Notes under the pieces: model-generated
The model's database searches: none
What the model saw: the letters and a program-made list of their open reading frames with translations, nothing else
What the model was told of the DNA's origin: nothing
Shown: piece by piece, positions 24,925 to 32,437 of the stretch
Layout of the letters: each line of letters begins with the position of its first letter
Numbering within the stretch: the first letter of the stretch is position 1
Made by a program: the position numbers and the translations under genes
Assembly: GCF_040276085.1 (NCBI RefSeq)
Contig: NZ_JBELOK010000003.1
Span: forward strand, 62,001 to 126,000
Length of the DNA: 64,000 nt
Direction of reading: 5' to 3'
Origin: Castellaniella sp040276085
GTDB taxonomy: Bacteria > Pseudomonadota > Gammaproteobacteria > Burkholderiales > Burkholderiaceae_B

Positions 24925-25191
24925 ATGCTGATCGACTTTGATCCAAAAAAAGACCGTATTAACCAGGAAAAACACGGCGTCACACTTTCTCTGGCGCGGT
25001 ATTTTGAATGGGACACTGCATTAACCAGCGCAGACACACGCCGAGATTACGGTGAATCGCGCATGATAGCCATTGGCTACATCAGTTTACGTTTGTACGT
25101 TGTTGTTTACGTTAATCGCGATGATTGCCGCAGAATCATCAGCTTGCGTAAAGCCAACCTTAGAGAGGTTCGTCATTATGCCGAAACTTAA
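24925..25191 (+). CDS. brnT: BrnT family toxin
   Basis: The 88-residue RelE-fold ribonuclease toxin opens FDPKKDRINQEKHGVTLSLA (the family D..K...N..KHGV.F..A pattern) and ends RIISLRKANLREVRHYAE, where the conserved R and ...R.Y residues of BrnT lie. It is expected to cleave RNA and block translation unless bound by BrnA. It overlaps brnA by 14 bp. GC is somewhat lower than hmgA and imuA on either side, consistent with acquisition of the pair as a unit. Confidence 0.88.
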   Translation: MLIDFDPKKDRINQEKHGVTLSLARYFEWDTALTSADTRRDYGESRMIAIGYISLRLYVVVYVNRDDCRRIISLRKANLREVRHYAET

Positions 25192-25447
25192 GCCAGGGCA
25201 TATTTCGCCCACCGCATCAGAGGATGCCCAAATCACGGCCGGCATCCAGGCAGATCCAGACACCCACGAGCTATCCGCTGCCGACTTCAGGCAATTGAAA
25301 CCTGTGGGCCGGCCACGCAGCTCCTTGCCCAAAATGCAAATAACCGTACGCTACGATGCCGACATTATCCGGGCTTTCAAGGCTGGAGGCCCAGGCTGGC
25401 AAACCCGCATGAACCAGGCATTGCGCGACTGGCTTTCACGCCACTGA
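25178..25447 (+). CDS. brnA: BrnA family antitoxin
   Basis: The 89-residue antitoxin starts at ATG 25178 inside the end of brnT (14-bp overlap). The N-terminal part is acidic and flexible for toxin binding. The C-terminal part KMQITVRYDADIIRAFKAGG, PGWQTRMNQALRDWLSRH is the ribbon-helix-helix DNA-binding domain that represses the promoter. Its last 97 bp lie antisense to the 3' end of imuA (25351-25447), an unusual arrangement discussed in the findings. Confidence 0.88.
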   Translation: MPKLKPGHISPTASEDAQITAGIQADPDTHELSAADFRQLKPVGRPRSSLPKMQITVRYDADIIRAFKAGGPGWQTRMNQALRDWLSRH

Positions 25448-26199
25448 GACGCAACGGCCGGCAAAACCGGGTTTGACACGCCGGGCACCGGGCAGGCGTC
25501 CAGCAAGGCTGGCGACGGCCACAGCGGCACAAATAGCGGGGCGGCAGCCACCGGCCCCCGGCGCTTGATAAAGCGGATTTGCACGCCATCGCGGGCAGGC
25601 GCCAGCCCCAGACGCAGCGGAGCAGGCGATGGCTGCACTGCATCGCGCAGCGGCCGAAACAGGAAAAACAAGGTGGATCCGGCTTGCGCAGCCAGATGCA
25701 GGCGCCGCAGGGCATCGGGCCGCAGTTGCCTGTGCTGCCCGGCATCAGACACACCTTTTGCCCGCCCGGTTGACCTGGCGCCGGCCGTTGGCGGCCACAG
25801 CAGCACCAACTGACACGTGCCCGCCAGCAAGGCTTGCTCGGCGGCCCATAGGGCATCGGCCTGACGGGTGGCCCGCACACAGATCACGCAGGCGGGATCC
25901 ACCCCCCACCAGGACAGCGCCAAAGGCTGCAACATATGCGGCGGCTGCACCAGCACCACCGTGCCGCGCGCCATCGGGCGCCGCAGCACCGGCTGCAACA
26001 AACGAAGCTCGCCAATACCGGGCTGCGGCAGCAGGATCTCGGTGAGGCTGCCAGGCGGCCAGCCGCCCCCAGGCAACTGGGCCGACAAATCCGGATGGCC
26101 GGTCTCCACCCCCGGCACCTGGCCACGCGCCAACTGCGACGCCCGCCACAAGGATGGATGGATGGTTTCTGGGCGCAAGCCAGCACGGGCCATGGGCAT
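25351..26199 (-). CDS. imuA: ImuA, SOS mutasome RecA-like protein, 3' end altered
   Basis: The 282-residue product begins TIHPSLWRASQLARG after a short leader, then HPDLSAQLPGGGWPPGSLTE, the family opening, followed by RATRQADALWAAEQALLAGT and RRLHLAAQAGSTLFFLFRPL. ImuA acts with ImuB and DnaE2 in damage-induced mutagenesis. A LexA box lies about 50 bp upstream. The final 32 residues are read from the strand opposite brnA and do not look like an ImuA tail, so the original C-terminus was probably replaced when the BrnTA segment arrived. imuB and dnaE2, normally next in the operon, are 3.4 kb away beyond brnTA, hmgA and an MFS gene. Confidence 0.85.
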   Translation of the reverse strand: MPMARAGLRPETIHPSLWRASQLARGQVPGVETGHPDLSAQLPGGGWPPGSLTEILLPQPGIGELRLLQPVLRRPMARGTVVLVQPPHMLQPLALSWWGVDPACVICVRATRQADALWAAEQALLAGTCQLVLLWPPTAGARSTGRAKGVSDAGQHRQLRPDALRRLHLAAQAGSTLFFLFRPLRDAVQPSPAPLRLGLAPARDGVQIRFIKRRGPVAAAPLFVPLWPSPALLDACPVPGVSNPVLPAVASQWRESQSRNAWFMRVCQPGPPALKARIMSAS

Positions 26200-26236
26200 C
26201 CCCTATCAAGATTGATGCGGGCCCTGCAGACATAAA

Positions 26237-26282
26237 ACAGGGCGCCATGTACTGTATTTAAACACAGTATATAGCGCCCTGT
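26237..26282. promoter_or_regulatory. LexA box of imuA nested in a larger palindrome
   Basis: TACTGTATTTAAACACAGTA (26250-26269) matches CTGT-N8-ACAG. It is flanked by ACAGGGCGC (26237-26245) and GCGCCCTGT (26274-26282), perfect reverse complements, all sharing the same dyad centre. It lies about 50 bp before imuA ATG 26199. Confidence 0.85.
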
Positions 26283-26291
26283 TGGCATCTA

Positions 26292-26387
26292 TGCGGCGCG
26301 CATGTCATCTATTTCCTGATGTACGCCGATCGCTTGGATGTGATCCGCATCTTGCATCAACGCCAAGATGTGGAGCGGCATTTATAG
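26292..26387 (+). pseudogene. C-terminal remnant of a ParE/RelE-superfamily toxin
   Basis: One frame reads CGAHVIYFLMYADRLDVIRI then LHQRQDVERHL and stops at TAG 26385-26387. The I-Y-...-R-L-D-V-I-R-I-L-H-Q-R-x-D-V-x-R-H-L pattern is the standard C-terminus of ParE toxins. The preceding two thirds of such a gene (about 65 residues) are absent: the frame runs into the LexA-box palindrome. No ParD gene is present. Non-functional remnant. Confidence 0.6.
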
Positions 26388-26397
26388 CCGGTATATC

Positions 26398-26445
26398 CTA
26401 GAACGGAATACCGTTATCTCTATCGGCTAGGTTGACGCCCGGCAT
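26398..26445 (-). pseudogene. Second ssb 3' tail (remnant)
   Basis: On the minus strand the sequence encodes PGVNLADRDNGIPF and stop. Compare the true ssb end at 27997-28060, PASNLADMDDDIPF and stop; the bases are also visibly alike. Only the acidic C-terminal tip of SSB (the protein-binding IPF tail) is recognisable. It lies 1.6 kb from the intact ssb, same orientation, and points to an old duplication or recombination event. Confidence 0.6.
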
Positions 26446-26455
26446 AACAGAGTCT

Positions 26456-27090
26456 CTAGGCTTCTGTTCGGCTTCTTTCAAGTACACCGCGAATCGTGCT
26501 CACCAAAACCGGTGCAGAAAACTTGGCAACGAAACCATCGGCCCCCAGATCATGGGCATGATCCGCGCTTGCAGATCCAGACAATGATGAATGAACGACA
26601 ACCGGTACGGCAGAAAAGCGCGCGTCCTGCTTGATGTTCCGCGTAAGGGTAAAGCCATCCATCTCCGGCATCTCAAGATCGGTAAGAACCAAAGCCACCT
26701 TTTCCTGGATAGACTGGCCCTTACTCTTGGCTTCGGTGGCCAGTGCATTCAGCGTGTTCCATGCCTCCTGCCCTGTCTTGGCAAGGACGAAGCGAACCTT
26801 CAAGGTTTTTAGCGTTTACTCCAGAAATACCCGGGCCACATATGAATCATCGGCTGCAAGAATCAGGCTGTCGGGCGCCAGATCCAGGCTGCCGCCCAAC
26901 TCGTCGAGACTGATCTCCTGATCATTTCTTTGAGGCCTGACCTTGTCCAGTACCACCTCTAGATCCAGCACCTGTATCAGACGCGATTCTTTGTCATCTT
27001 CCTCCAAGGCCGCAATACCGGATATCAGGCTCTGCCCGGTACCGGATCCATCATCCTGCGCTATCTGGTGCCAGTTGAGATGGACAATAT
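26456..27090 (-). pseudogene. cheV: CheV-like chemotaxis coupling protein, broken
   Basis: One continuous frame carries a CheW-like C-terminal portion (SEANIVHLNWHQIAQ, SLISGIAALEEDDKESRLIQ, VLDLEVVLDKVRPQ), a linker and a receiver domain (LILAADDSYVAR, VALVLTDLEMPEMDGFTLTR, VPVVVHSSLSGSA, GADGFVAKFSA). The phospho-acceptor Asp is in VLTDLEMP. The frame is interrupted by an in-frame TAA at 26816-26818 (VFLE-stop-TLKTLKVRF), and the N-terminal CheW half is missing, cut near 27090 against an IS fragment. CheV normally couples receptors to CheA. This copy cannot make a full protein. Confidence 0.8.
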
Positions 27091-27152
27091 TCGCCTCGCT
27101 GCTCTTGCACCATCCGTACGGCACGCGCACGTACCTCGGGGGAAAATCTGGC
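27087..27152 (-). mobile_element. IS3-family orfA fragment
   Basis: The minus strand reads RFSPEVRARAVRMVQEQRGE, the N-terminal helix-turn-helix opening of IS3-family OrfA proteins (usually continuing YPSLWAAIESIA). Similarity stops where the CheV sequence begins, so the IS boundary or a recombination joint lies at about 27087-27097. Only about 22 residues remain. Confidence 0.65.
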
Positions 27153-27273
27153 GACCCGCAAGCGCTCGATAGTGAAGCGCTTTTGAGTCGGATGCACGCG
27201 AAGCATGGCTAAAGAGGCCTGTCTAAACCCCATCGGCTATCTCCATTAGCCGAAATGTGCCCCTTTCCTAACT

Positions 27274-27615
27274 TCAGCGCCCTGTTGGTAGCTGCTCAAG
27301 CAGTTCTGGAAGAGCTGTCTGGACTGTTTCCCATACGATATCAAGACTGATATCAAAGTACCCATGAGCAATCCGATTACGCATCCCTCGGATATTGCGC
27401 CACGGCACATTCTCATGCATCTGGACAAACTCTGGGTATCCGTCCATCACTTTCGTAACGGCCTCACCAATAATGACCAGACTCATGATGACAGCCTGCT
27501 GAGTCCGTTTGTCTCTTAAGAATTCTTCTTTGGACGAGCCCTGCACAAACCCACAGGCATCAGTCGCCGCCTGCCTTATGTGATCAAGGTAATCAGGAAG
27601 ACGGTACTGGTTCAT
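27274..27615 (-). CDS. hepT: HepT-like ribonuclease toxin (DUF86/HEPN)
   Basis: The 113-residue HEPN-fold protein contains RNRIAHGYFD, matching the HepT RX4HXY motif (Arg and His catalytic, Tyr the AMPylation target). IIGEAVTKVMDGYPEF is the second typical helix. HepT cleaves RNA, probably tRNA, unless modified by its cognate nucleotidyltransferase. It overlaps mntA by 4 bp (27612-27615) and is downstream of it, the usual order. All key residues are present, so the pair is likely active. Confidence 0.88.
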   Translation of the reverse strand: MNQYRLPDYLDHIRQAATDACGFVQGSSKEEFLRDKRTQQAVIMSLVIIGEAVTKVMDGYPEFVQMHENVPWRNIRGMRNRIAHGYFDISLDIVWETVQTALPELLEQLPTGR

Positions 27616-27902
27616 ACCGGCTGCGCCTCTGCCAATATCTTTGCCCGAAACTTTTGCGGCAGATCGCCTGGCGTCAGCAAATCGACGGGGTGGCCCAGAA
27701 GGGATTCCAGCTCAAATTGAAGGCCGCCAAGATCGAACAACGTTGCCCCTGGCAGCGCGTCAACCAGCAAATCAATGTCGCTGCCATCTTGATCGGTGCC
27801 GTGCAGGACTGAGCCAAAGACACGTGGGTTTGCAGTACGGAAGCGGCCAACTGCTTCACGCACTGCGTCTCGCTTCATGTTGAGCACAAGAGATGGTCGC
27901 AT
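27612..27902 (-). CDS. mntA: MntA-type minimal nucleotidyltransferase antitoxin
   Basis: The 96-residue protein has GSVLHGTDQDGSDIDLLVD, exactly the GSX10DXD motif of minimal nucleotidyltransferases. MntA antitoxins transfer AMP from ATP to the Tyr of HepT's RX4HXY motif, silencing it. ATG 27902 is preferred because GGGAG stands seven bases upstream; ATG 27908 overlaps that ribosome-binding site too closely. It is co-transcribed with hepT by a 4-bp overlap. Confidence 0.87.
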   Translation of the reverse strand: MRPSLVLNMKRDAVREAVGRFRTANPRVFGSVLHGTDQDGSDIDLLVDALPGATLFDLGGLQFELESLLGHPVDLLTPGDLPQKFRAKILAEAQPV

Positions 27903-27996
27903 GGGCATACTCCCATATAAAGCATGTGCCTCTCACCTGGAGCGAGAGGTCACGATGCCGCTTTACGTCTGACCATCAAGTGTATCCAAGGAGGCG

Positions 27997-28485
27997 CTAA
28001 AAAGGAATATCGTCATCCATATCGGCCAGGTTGCTGGCCGGGTTGGCCGCCGGGGCGGCAGGACGCTGTTGTTGCGGCGCGCGGCGGGCCGGGGCTTGCG
28101 AGAGGCCGGCGTTGTCAGGGCCAGCGCCAGGGCCGGCATCGCCGCCGTCGCGCCCACCCAGCATCTGCATTTGGTCGGCCACGATGTCGGTGCTGTAGCG
28201 ATCGGCGCCGGTTTCTTTGTCTTGCCACTTGCGGGTCTTGAGGCGGCCTTCGACGTACACCGAACGCCCCTTGCGCAGGTACTCGCCGGCGATCTCGGCC
28301 AGGCGGTTGTAAAACACCACGCGGTGCCACTCGGTTTCTTCGCGGCGTTCGCCGGAGGCTTTGTCTTTCCATTGGCTGGTGGTGGCAATGGACACGTTAC
28401 AGATGGCGGCACCATCAGGGCTATAGCGAACTTCGGGGTCGCGCCCCAGGTTGCCGACGAGAATGACTTTATTGACGGAGGCCAT
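27997..28485 (-). CDS. ssb: Single-stranded DNA-binding protein
   Basis: The 162-residue OB-fold protein opens ASVNKVILVGNLGRDPEVRY and continues WHRVVFYNRLAEIAGEYLRK and GRSVYVEGRLKTRKWQDKET. A Gly/Gln/Pro-rich linker leads to the acidic tip DMDDDIPF that recruits repair and replication partners. Length is typical. In related bacteria ssb neighbours an MFS gene and uvrA; here those are about 20 kb away (48.4-52.7 kb), so the intervening catabolic block looks inserted. No LexA box is seen before it. Confidence 0.96.
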   Translation of the reverse strand: MASVNKVILVGNLGRDPEVRYSPDGAAICNVSIATTSQWKDKASGERREETEWHRVVFYNRLAEIAGEYLRKGRSVYVEGRLKTRKWQDKETGADRYSTDIVADQMQMLGGRDGGDAGPGAGPDNAGLSQAPARRAPQQQRPAAPAANPASNLADMDDDIPF

Positions 28486-28839
28486 GGTGGAAATCCTGTG
28501 TGGACGATGTGGCTGCCATTATCGAAGAAATCGGCCAAGGGCAGGCCATCGGATCTTGTAAAACAGACATTATCGCCCAGTCGGGAATATACCGACAAGA
28601 CGTTGCCCCCAGGCCGCTGCAATATAAAAGGGGCCGTACCCCGCAGCCTCACCCCGGATCTTTGCAACAACACCCACAGAGGCTCCATCGCTGCACAGGC
28701 CCGCCACATACCGTTTTTAAGGAAATTGCGCAATTTTTCATTGGGGTAATCCTTAGTGCCCCAAGACTACGGTTGAAACAGTGTTCTGTGCTATGTTCTC
28801 GAAAATTCACGCATTTCCACGAGGATAATCGAGGATCAG
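28486..28839. promoter_or_regulatory. Divergent ssb-dppA regulatory region (354 bp)
   Basis: The promoters of leftward ssb and rightward dppA must lie here. A CGAGGATCAG ribosome-binding site precedes dppA. The right part (about 28700-28820) is AT-richer than the flanks, as expected of a promoter, but I cannot assign convincing -35/-10 pairs. No RNA gene or small ORF is recognised. Confidence 0.4.
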
Positions 28840-30438
28840 ATGAAGCTCACCAAACATACATTAGCCCTGTCACTTGTGTCGCTGGCCATGGCCGTGGGGT
28901 CTGCCCACGCCGCCACCACTTACGTGTACTGCTCAGAAGGCTCTCCCGAGGGCTTCAACGCCGCCTTCTTTACATCCGGCACCACCAACGACGCCACCCA
29001 CCCGATCTTCGACCGCCTGGTTGAGTTCAAGGCCGGCACCACCGAGGTCATCCCCGGCCTGGCGAAATCGTGGGATATCAGCGAAGACGGCAAAACCTAT
29101 ACTTTCCATCTGCGCACGGGCGTCAAATTTCATAGCAGCAAGTTGTTCAAGCCCAGCCGCGAATTCAACGCCGACGACGTGCTGTTCTCGTTTTTGCGGC
29201 AAAAAAATGCCGACCACCCCTTTCATAAGGTGTCCAACGGCTCGTACCAGTATTTTTCCGGCATGGGCATGGACAAGCTGATCGACAAGGTCGAGAAAGT
29301 AGACGACCACACCGTGCGCTTTGTGCTTACCCGCCCCGAAGCCCCCTTCCTGGCCAATCTGGGCATGGACTTTGCCTCGATCCAGTCGGCCGAGTACGCC
29401 GACGCCATGATGAAAGCGGGCACCCCCAGCCAGGTGGATACCACCCCCATCGGCACAGGCCCTTTCCAGTTTGTTACCTATCAAAAAGACGCCCGCATCC
29501 TGTACAAGGCCTTTGACGCCTACTGGGGCGACAAGGCCAAGGTTGATCGCCTGGTGTTTGCCATCACTCCCGACGCCTCAGTGCGCTATGCCAAGCTGCA
29601 AAAAAATGAGTGCCAGTCGATGCCTTACCCCAATCCGGCCGATCTGGATGCCATCCGTAAAAACAAGGATGTCCAGCTGCTGGAGCAAGCCGGGCTGAAC
29701 GTGGGTTATCTGTCTTTCAATACCCAGAAAAAACCGTTTACCGATGTCAAAGTGCGTCAGGCCCTGTCGATGGCCATCGACAAGCCTGCCATCATCGAAG
29801 CGGTCTTCCAGGGTGCTGGCCAACCCGCCAAGAACCTGCTGCCGCCCACGATGTGGAGCTATAACGATGCAGTAAAAGACTGGCCCTACGACATCAAAAA
29901 AGCCAAGGCATTGCTGGCCGAGGCCGGCTACCCCGACGGTTTTGAAACCGACCTCTGGGCCATGCCGGTGCAGCGCCCCTACAATCCCAACGCCCGGCGC
30001 ATGGCCGAGATGATCCAGTCCGATTGGGCCAAGATCGGCGTGAAGGCCAAGATTGTTACCTACGAGTGGGGCGAGTACCTGAAACGCACCAAGAGCGGCG
30101 AGCACCAAACCATGCTGATTGGCTGGACGGGCGACAACGGAGACCCGGACAACTTCCTGGCCACGCTGTTCAGCTGCGCAGCGGCCAATAATGGCTCCAA
30201 CTACTCGCGCTGGTGCTACAAGCCCTTCGAAGACCTCATCCAGCCGGCCCGCACCACGTCCGATCACGCCAAGCGTGTCGAACTCTACAAGCAGGCCCAG
30301 GTGGTGATGCACGAGCAAGCCCCTGCGGTGATGATCGCGCACTCCACAGTGTTTGAACCCCTGCGTAAAAACGTCAAGGGCTATACGGTGTCGCCGGTTG
30401 GGCGCCACATCTTCGACCAAGTCAGTCTGGATAAGTAA
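28840..30438 (+). CDS. dppA: Di/oligopeptide ABC transporter, periplasmic binding protein
   Basis: The 532-residue exported protein has a signal peptide ending at GSAHA (residues 1-24). It is a family 5 solute-binding protein: TYVYCSEGSPEGFNAAFFTS, IFDRLVEFKAGTTEVIPGLA, WDISEDGKTYTFHLRTGVKF and later KVRQALSMAIDKPAIIEAVF. The spectrum (dipeptides, haem or other small peptides) cannot be read off, although the opening is DppA-like. It is first in the dppABCDF operon. A perfect 11-bp stem-loop directly after the gene probably raises binding-protein yield over the membrane subunits. Confidence 0.92.
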   Translation: MKLTKHTLALSLVSLAMAVGSAHAATTYVYCSEGSPEGFNAAFFTSGTTNDATHPIFDRLVEFKAGTTEVIPGLAKSWDISEDGKTYTFHLRTGVKFHSSKLFKPSREFNADDVLFSFLRQKNADHPFHKVSNGSYQYFSGMGMDKLIDKVEKVDDHTVRFVLTRPEAPFLANLGMDFASIQSAEYADAMMKAGTPSQVDTTPIGTGPFQFVTYQKDARILYKAFDAYWGDKAKVDRLVFAITPDASVRYAKLQKNECQSMPYPNPADLDAIRKNKDVQLLEQAGLNVGYLSFNTQKKPFTDVKVRQALSMAIDKPAIIEAVFQGAGQPAKNLLPPTMWSYNDAVKDWPYDIKKAKALLAEAGYPDGFETDLWAMPVQRPYNPNARRMAEMIQSDWAKIGVKAKIVTYEWGEYLKRTKSGEHQTMLIGWTGDNGDPDNFLATLFSCAAANNGSNYSRWCYKPFEDLIQPARTTSDHAKRVELYKQAQVVMHEQAPAVMIAHSTVFEPLRKNVKGYTVSPVGRHIFDQVSLDK

Positions 30439-30447
30439 ACCCCGCTG

Positions 30448-30471
30448 TGCCCCGGCAACCTTGCCGGGGCA
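30448..30471 (+). repeat. Intra-operon stem-loop between dppA and dppB
   Basis: TGCCCCGGCAA (30448-30458) and TTGCCGGGGCA (30461-30471) are perfect complements with a two-base CC spacer. No U-run follows, so it is more likely an mRNA-stabilising or partial-attenuation hairpin than a full terminator, a common device after binding-protein genes. Confidence 0.75.
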
Positions 30472-30519
30472 CTGTCACATCATCCGGCGCCTGGCGCCAT
30501 TGCGGGGCTTTTCTGCACC

Positions 30520-31548
30520 ATGTTTTCTTTTATTCTCAAGCGCGTCGGCCTGGCCATCCCGACGTTTATCGGCATTACCTTGCTTACCTTTGCGTTCATC
30601 CACATGATCCCCGGCGACCCGGTGATGATCATGGCGGGCGAGCGCGGCCTGTCTCCCGAGCAGCATGCGGCCATGATGGCGCAGCTGGGGCTGGATCAAC
30701 CCATGTGGACGCAATACTGGCACTACATCGCCAATGTGTTGCAGGGTGATCTGGGCACATCATTAACCACGCGCCAGCCGATCTGGTCGGAATTTGTGCC
30801 GCGGTTTCAGGCAACCCTCGAACTGAGCATCATCGCCATGGCGATTGCGCTGGCCATCGGCATCCCTGTGGGCGTGCTGGCAGCCGTCAAGCGGGGCTCC
30901 TGGTTTGATCATGTCTCCATCACGGCGGCCCTCACGGGCTACTCGATGCCGGTGTTCTGGTGGGGGCTGATGCTGATCATGCTGGTGTCGGTGCAGTGGG
31001 ATCTGATGCCAGTGTCCGGACGCGTCAGTGCGGCCCTGTTTCTAGACCCCAGCCAGCCACTCACGGGCTTCATGCTGATTGACACCCTGCTGTTTGGCGA
31101 GCCCGGCGATTTTTGGGATGCGCTGCACCACATCATGTTGCCGGCCTTCGTGCTGGGCACCATCCCGCTGGCAGTGATTGTGCGCATGACGCGCTCGTCG
31201 ATGCTGGAAGTGCTCAACGAAGACTACATCCGCACGGCGCGCGCCAAAGGGTTGTCGCGCCTGCGGGTGGTGATTGTGCACGCCTTGCGCAATGCACTGC
31301 TGCCGGTGATTACCGTGATTGGCCTGCAGGTGGGCGTGCTGATGGTGGGGGCCATCCTGACCGAAACCATTTTCTCGTGGCCGGGCGTGGGCCGCTGGCT
31401 GATCAATGGCTTGCAGCAACGCGACTATCCGGTGGTGCAAGGGGGCGTGCTGATCGTGGCCACCCTGATCATCCTGGTGAACATGTGCGTGGATATCCTG
31501 TACGGCCTGGCCGACCCCCGTATCCGCCAGCAACAGGGGCGCAAATGA
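30520..31548 (+). CDS. dppB: Di/oligopeptide ABC transporter permease DppB
   Basis: The 342-residue inner-membrane permease opens MFSFILKRVGLAIPTFIGIT and has the IPGDPVMIMAGERG periplasmic loop. The EAA-type ATPase contact region is YIRTARAKGLSRLRVVIVHA with the LRNALLPVITVIGLQ follow-on. Six spans are predicted. Its stop overlaps the dppC start by 3 bp (ATGA), and it pairs with DppC as the heterodimeric channel. Confidence 0.93.
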   Translation: MFSFILKRVGLAIPTFIGITLLTFAFIHMIPGDPVMIMAGERGLSPEQHAAMMAQLGLDQPMWTQYWHYIANVLQGDLGTSLTTRQPIWSEFVPRFQATLELSIIAMAIALAIGIPVGVLAAVKRGSWFDHVSITAALTGYSMPVFWWGLMLIMLVSVQWDLMPVSGRVSAALFLDPSQPLTGFMLIDTLLFGEPGDFWDALHHIMLPAFVLGTIPLAVIVRMTRSSMLEVLNEDYIRTARAKGLSRLRVVIVHALRNALLPVITVIGLQVGVLMVGAILTETIFSWPGVGRWLINGLQQRDYPVVQGGVLIVATLIILVNMCVDILYGLADPRIRQQQGRK

Positions 31549-32435
31549 CCGAACTCACTCAAACCATGCCGGCGCCCCCGGGCCCGCTTAAATCGTTCTG
31601 GCAGGACTTCTCGCGCAATCGCGGGGCGCTGATCGGGCTATGCTACATCGTGCTGATGCTGGTGGTGGCCATTGCCGCCCCGCTGATTGCGCCGCACGAC
31701 CCCGCCATGCAGTATCGCGAGCACCTGCTGCAACCCCCGGTGTGGCACGCCCAGGGCAGCTGGCAGTTTATTTTTGGCACCGATGACGTCGGCCGCGATA
31801 TTTTGTCGCGCCTGATACACGGCGCGCGGCTGTCGCTGCTGGTGGGCTTTCTGGTGGTCAGCATCTCGCTGGTGCTGGGCATCTTTTTGGGCGTGCTGGC
31901 CGGCTACACGGGCGGGGTGGTGGACATCACCATCATGCGTCTGGTGGACATCATGCTGGCCTTGCCCAGCCTGCTGCTGGCGCTGGTGCTGGTGGCTATC
32001 TTTGGGCCGTCCATCGTCAATGCTTCGCTGGCGCTCAGCTTTGTGGCCCTACCGCACTATGTGCGCTTAAGCCGGGCGGCGGTGCTGCGCGAAATGACGC
32101 GCGACTACGTGGTGGCGTCACGTGTGGTGGGCGCGGGGGCCTGGCGGCAGATGTTCATCAACATCCTGCCCAATTGTGTGGCACCGCTGATTGTGCAGGC
32201 CTCACTGGGCTTCTCCAATGCCATCCTGGATATGGCGGCCCTGGGGTTTTTGGGCATGGGTGCGCAACCCCCCACCCCCGAATGGGGCACGATGCTGGCC
32301 AATGTGCTGCAGTTTGCACAAAGCGCCTGGTGGGTGGTTACTTTTCCGGGCCTGGCTATTTTGCTGGCCGTACTGGCCTTTAATCTGATGGGTGACGGCC
32401 TGCGCGATGCGCTGGATCCGCGCCTGAAGGTTTGA
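31545..32435 (+). CDS. dppC: Di/oligopeptide ABC transporter permease DppC
   Basis: The 296-residue permease carries the GTDDVGRDILSRLIHGARLS motif before its first core spans and the ATPase contact loop YVVASRVVGAGAWRQMFINI, then LPNCVAPLIVQASLGFSNAI and the WGTMLANVLQF end motif. ATG 31545 overlaps the dppB stop (ATGA), so the start is set by coupling rather than by a separate ribosome-binding site. It forms the channel with DppB. Confidence 0.93.
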   Translation: MTELTQTMPAPPGPLKSFWQDFSRNRGALIGLCYIVLMLVVAIAAPLIAPHDPAMQYREHLLQPPVWHAQGSWQFIFGTDDVGRDILSRLIHGARLSLLVGFLVVSISLVLGIFLGVLAGYTGGVVDITIMRLVDIMLALPSLLLALVLVAIFGPSIVNASLALSFVALPHYVRLSRAAVLREMTRDYVVASRVVGAGAWRQMFINILPNCVAPLIVQASLGFSNAILDMAALGFLGMGAQPPTPEWGTMLANVLQFAQSAWWVVTFPGLAILLAVLAFNLMGDGLRDALDPRLKV

Positions 32436-32437
32436 TC

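Noticed and set aside
27909..27996. Terminator hairpin CCTCTC/GAGAGG between ssb and mntA
   Set aside because: Six-base arms, nine-base loop and no U-run in either direction; too weak to call.
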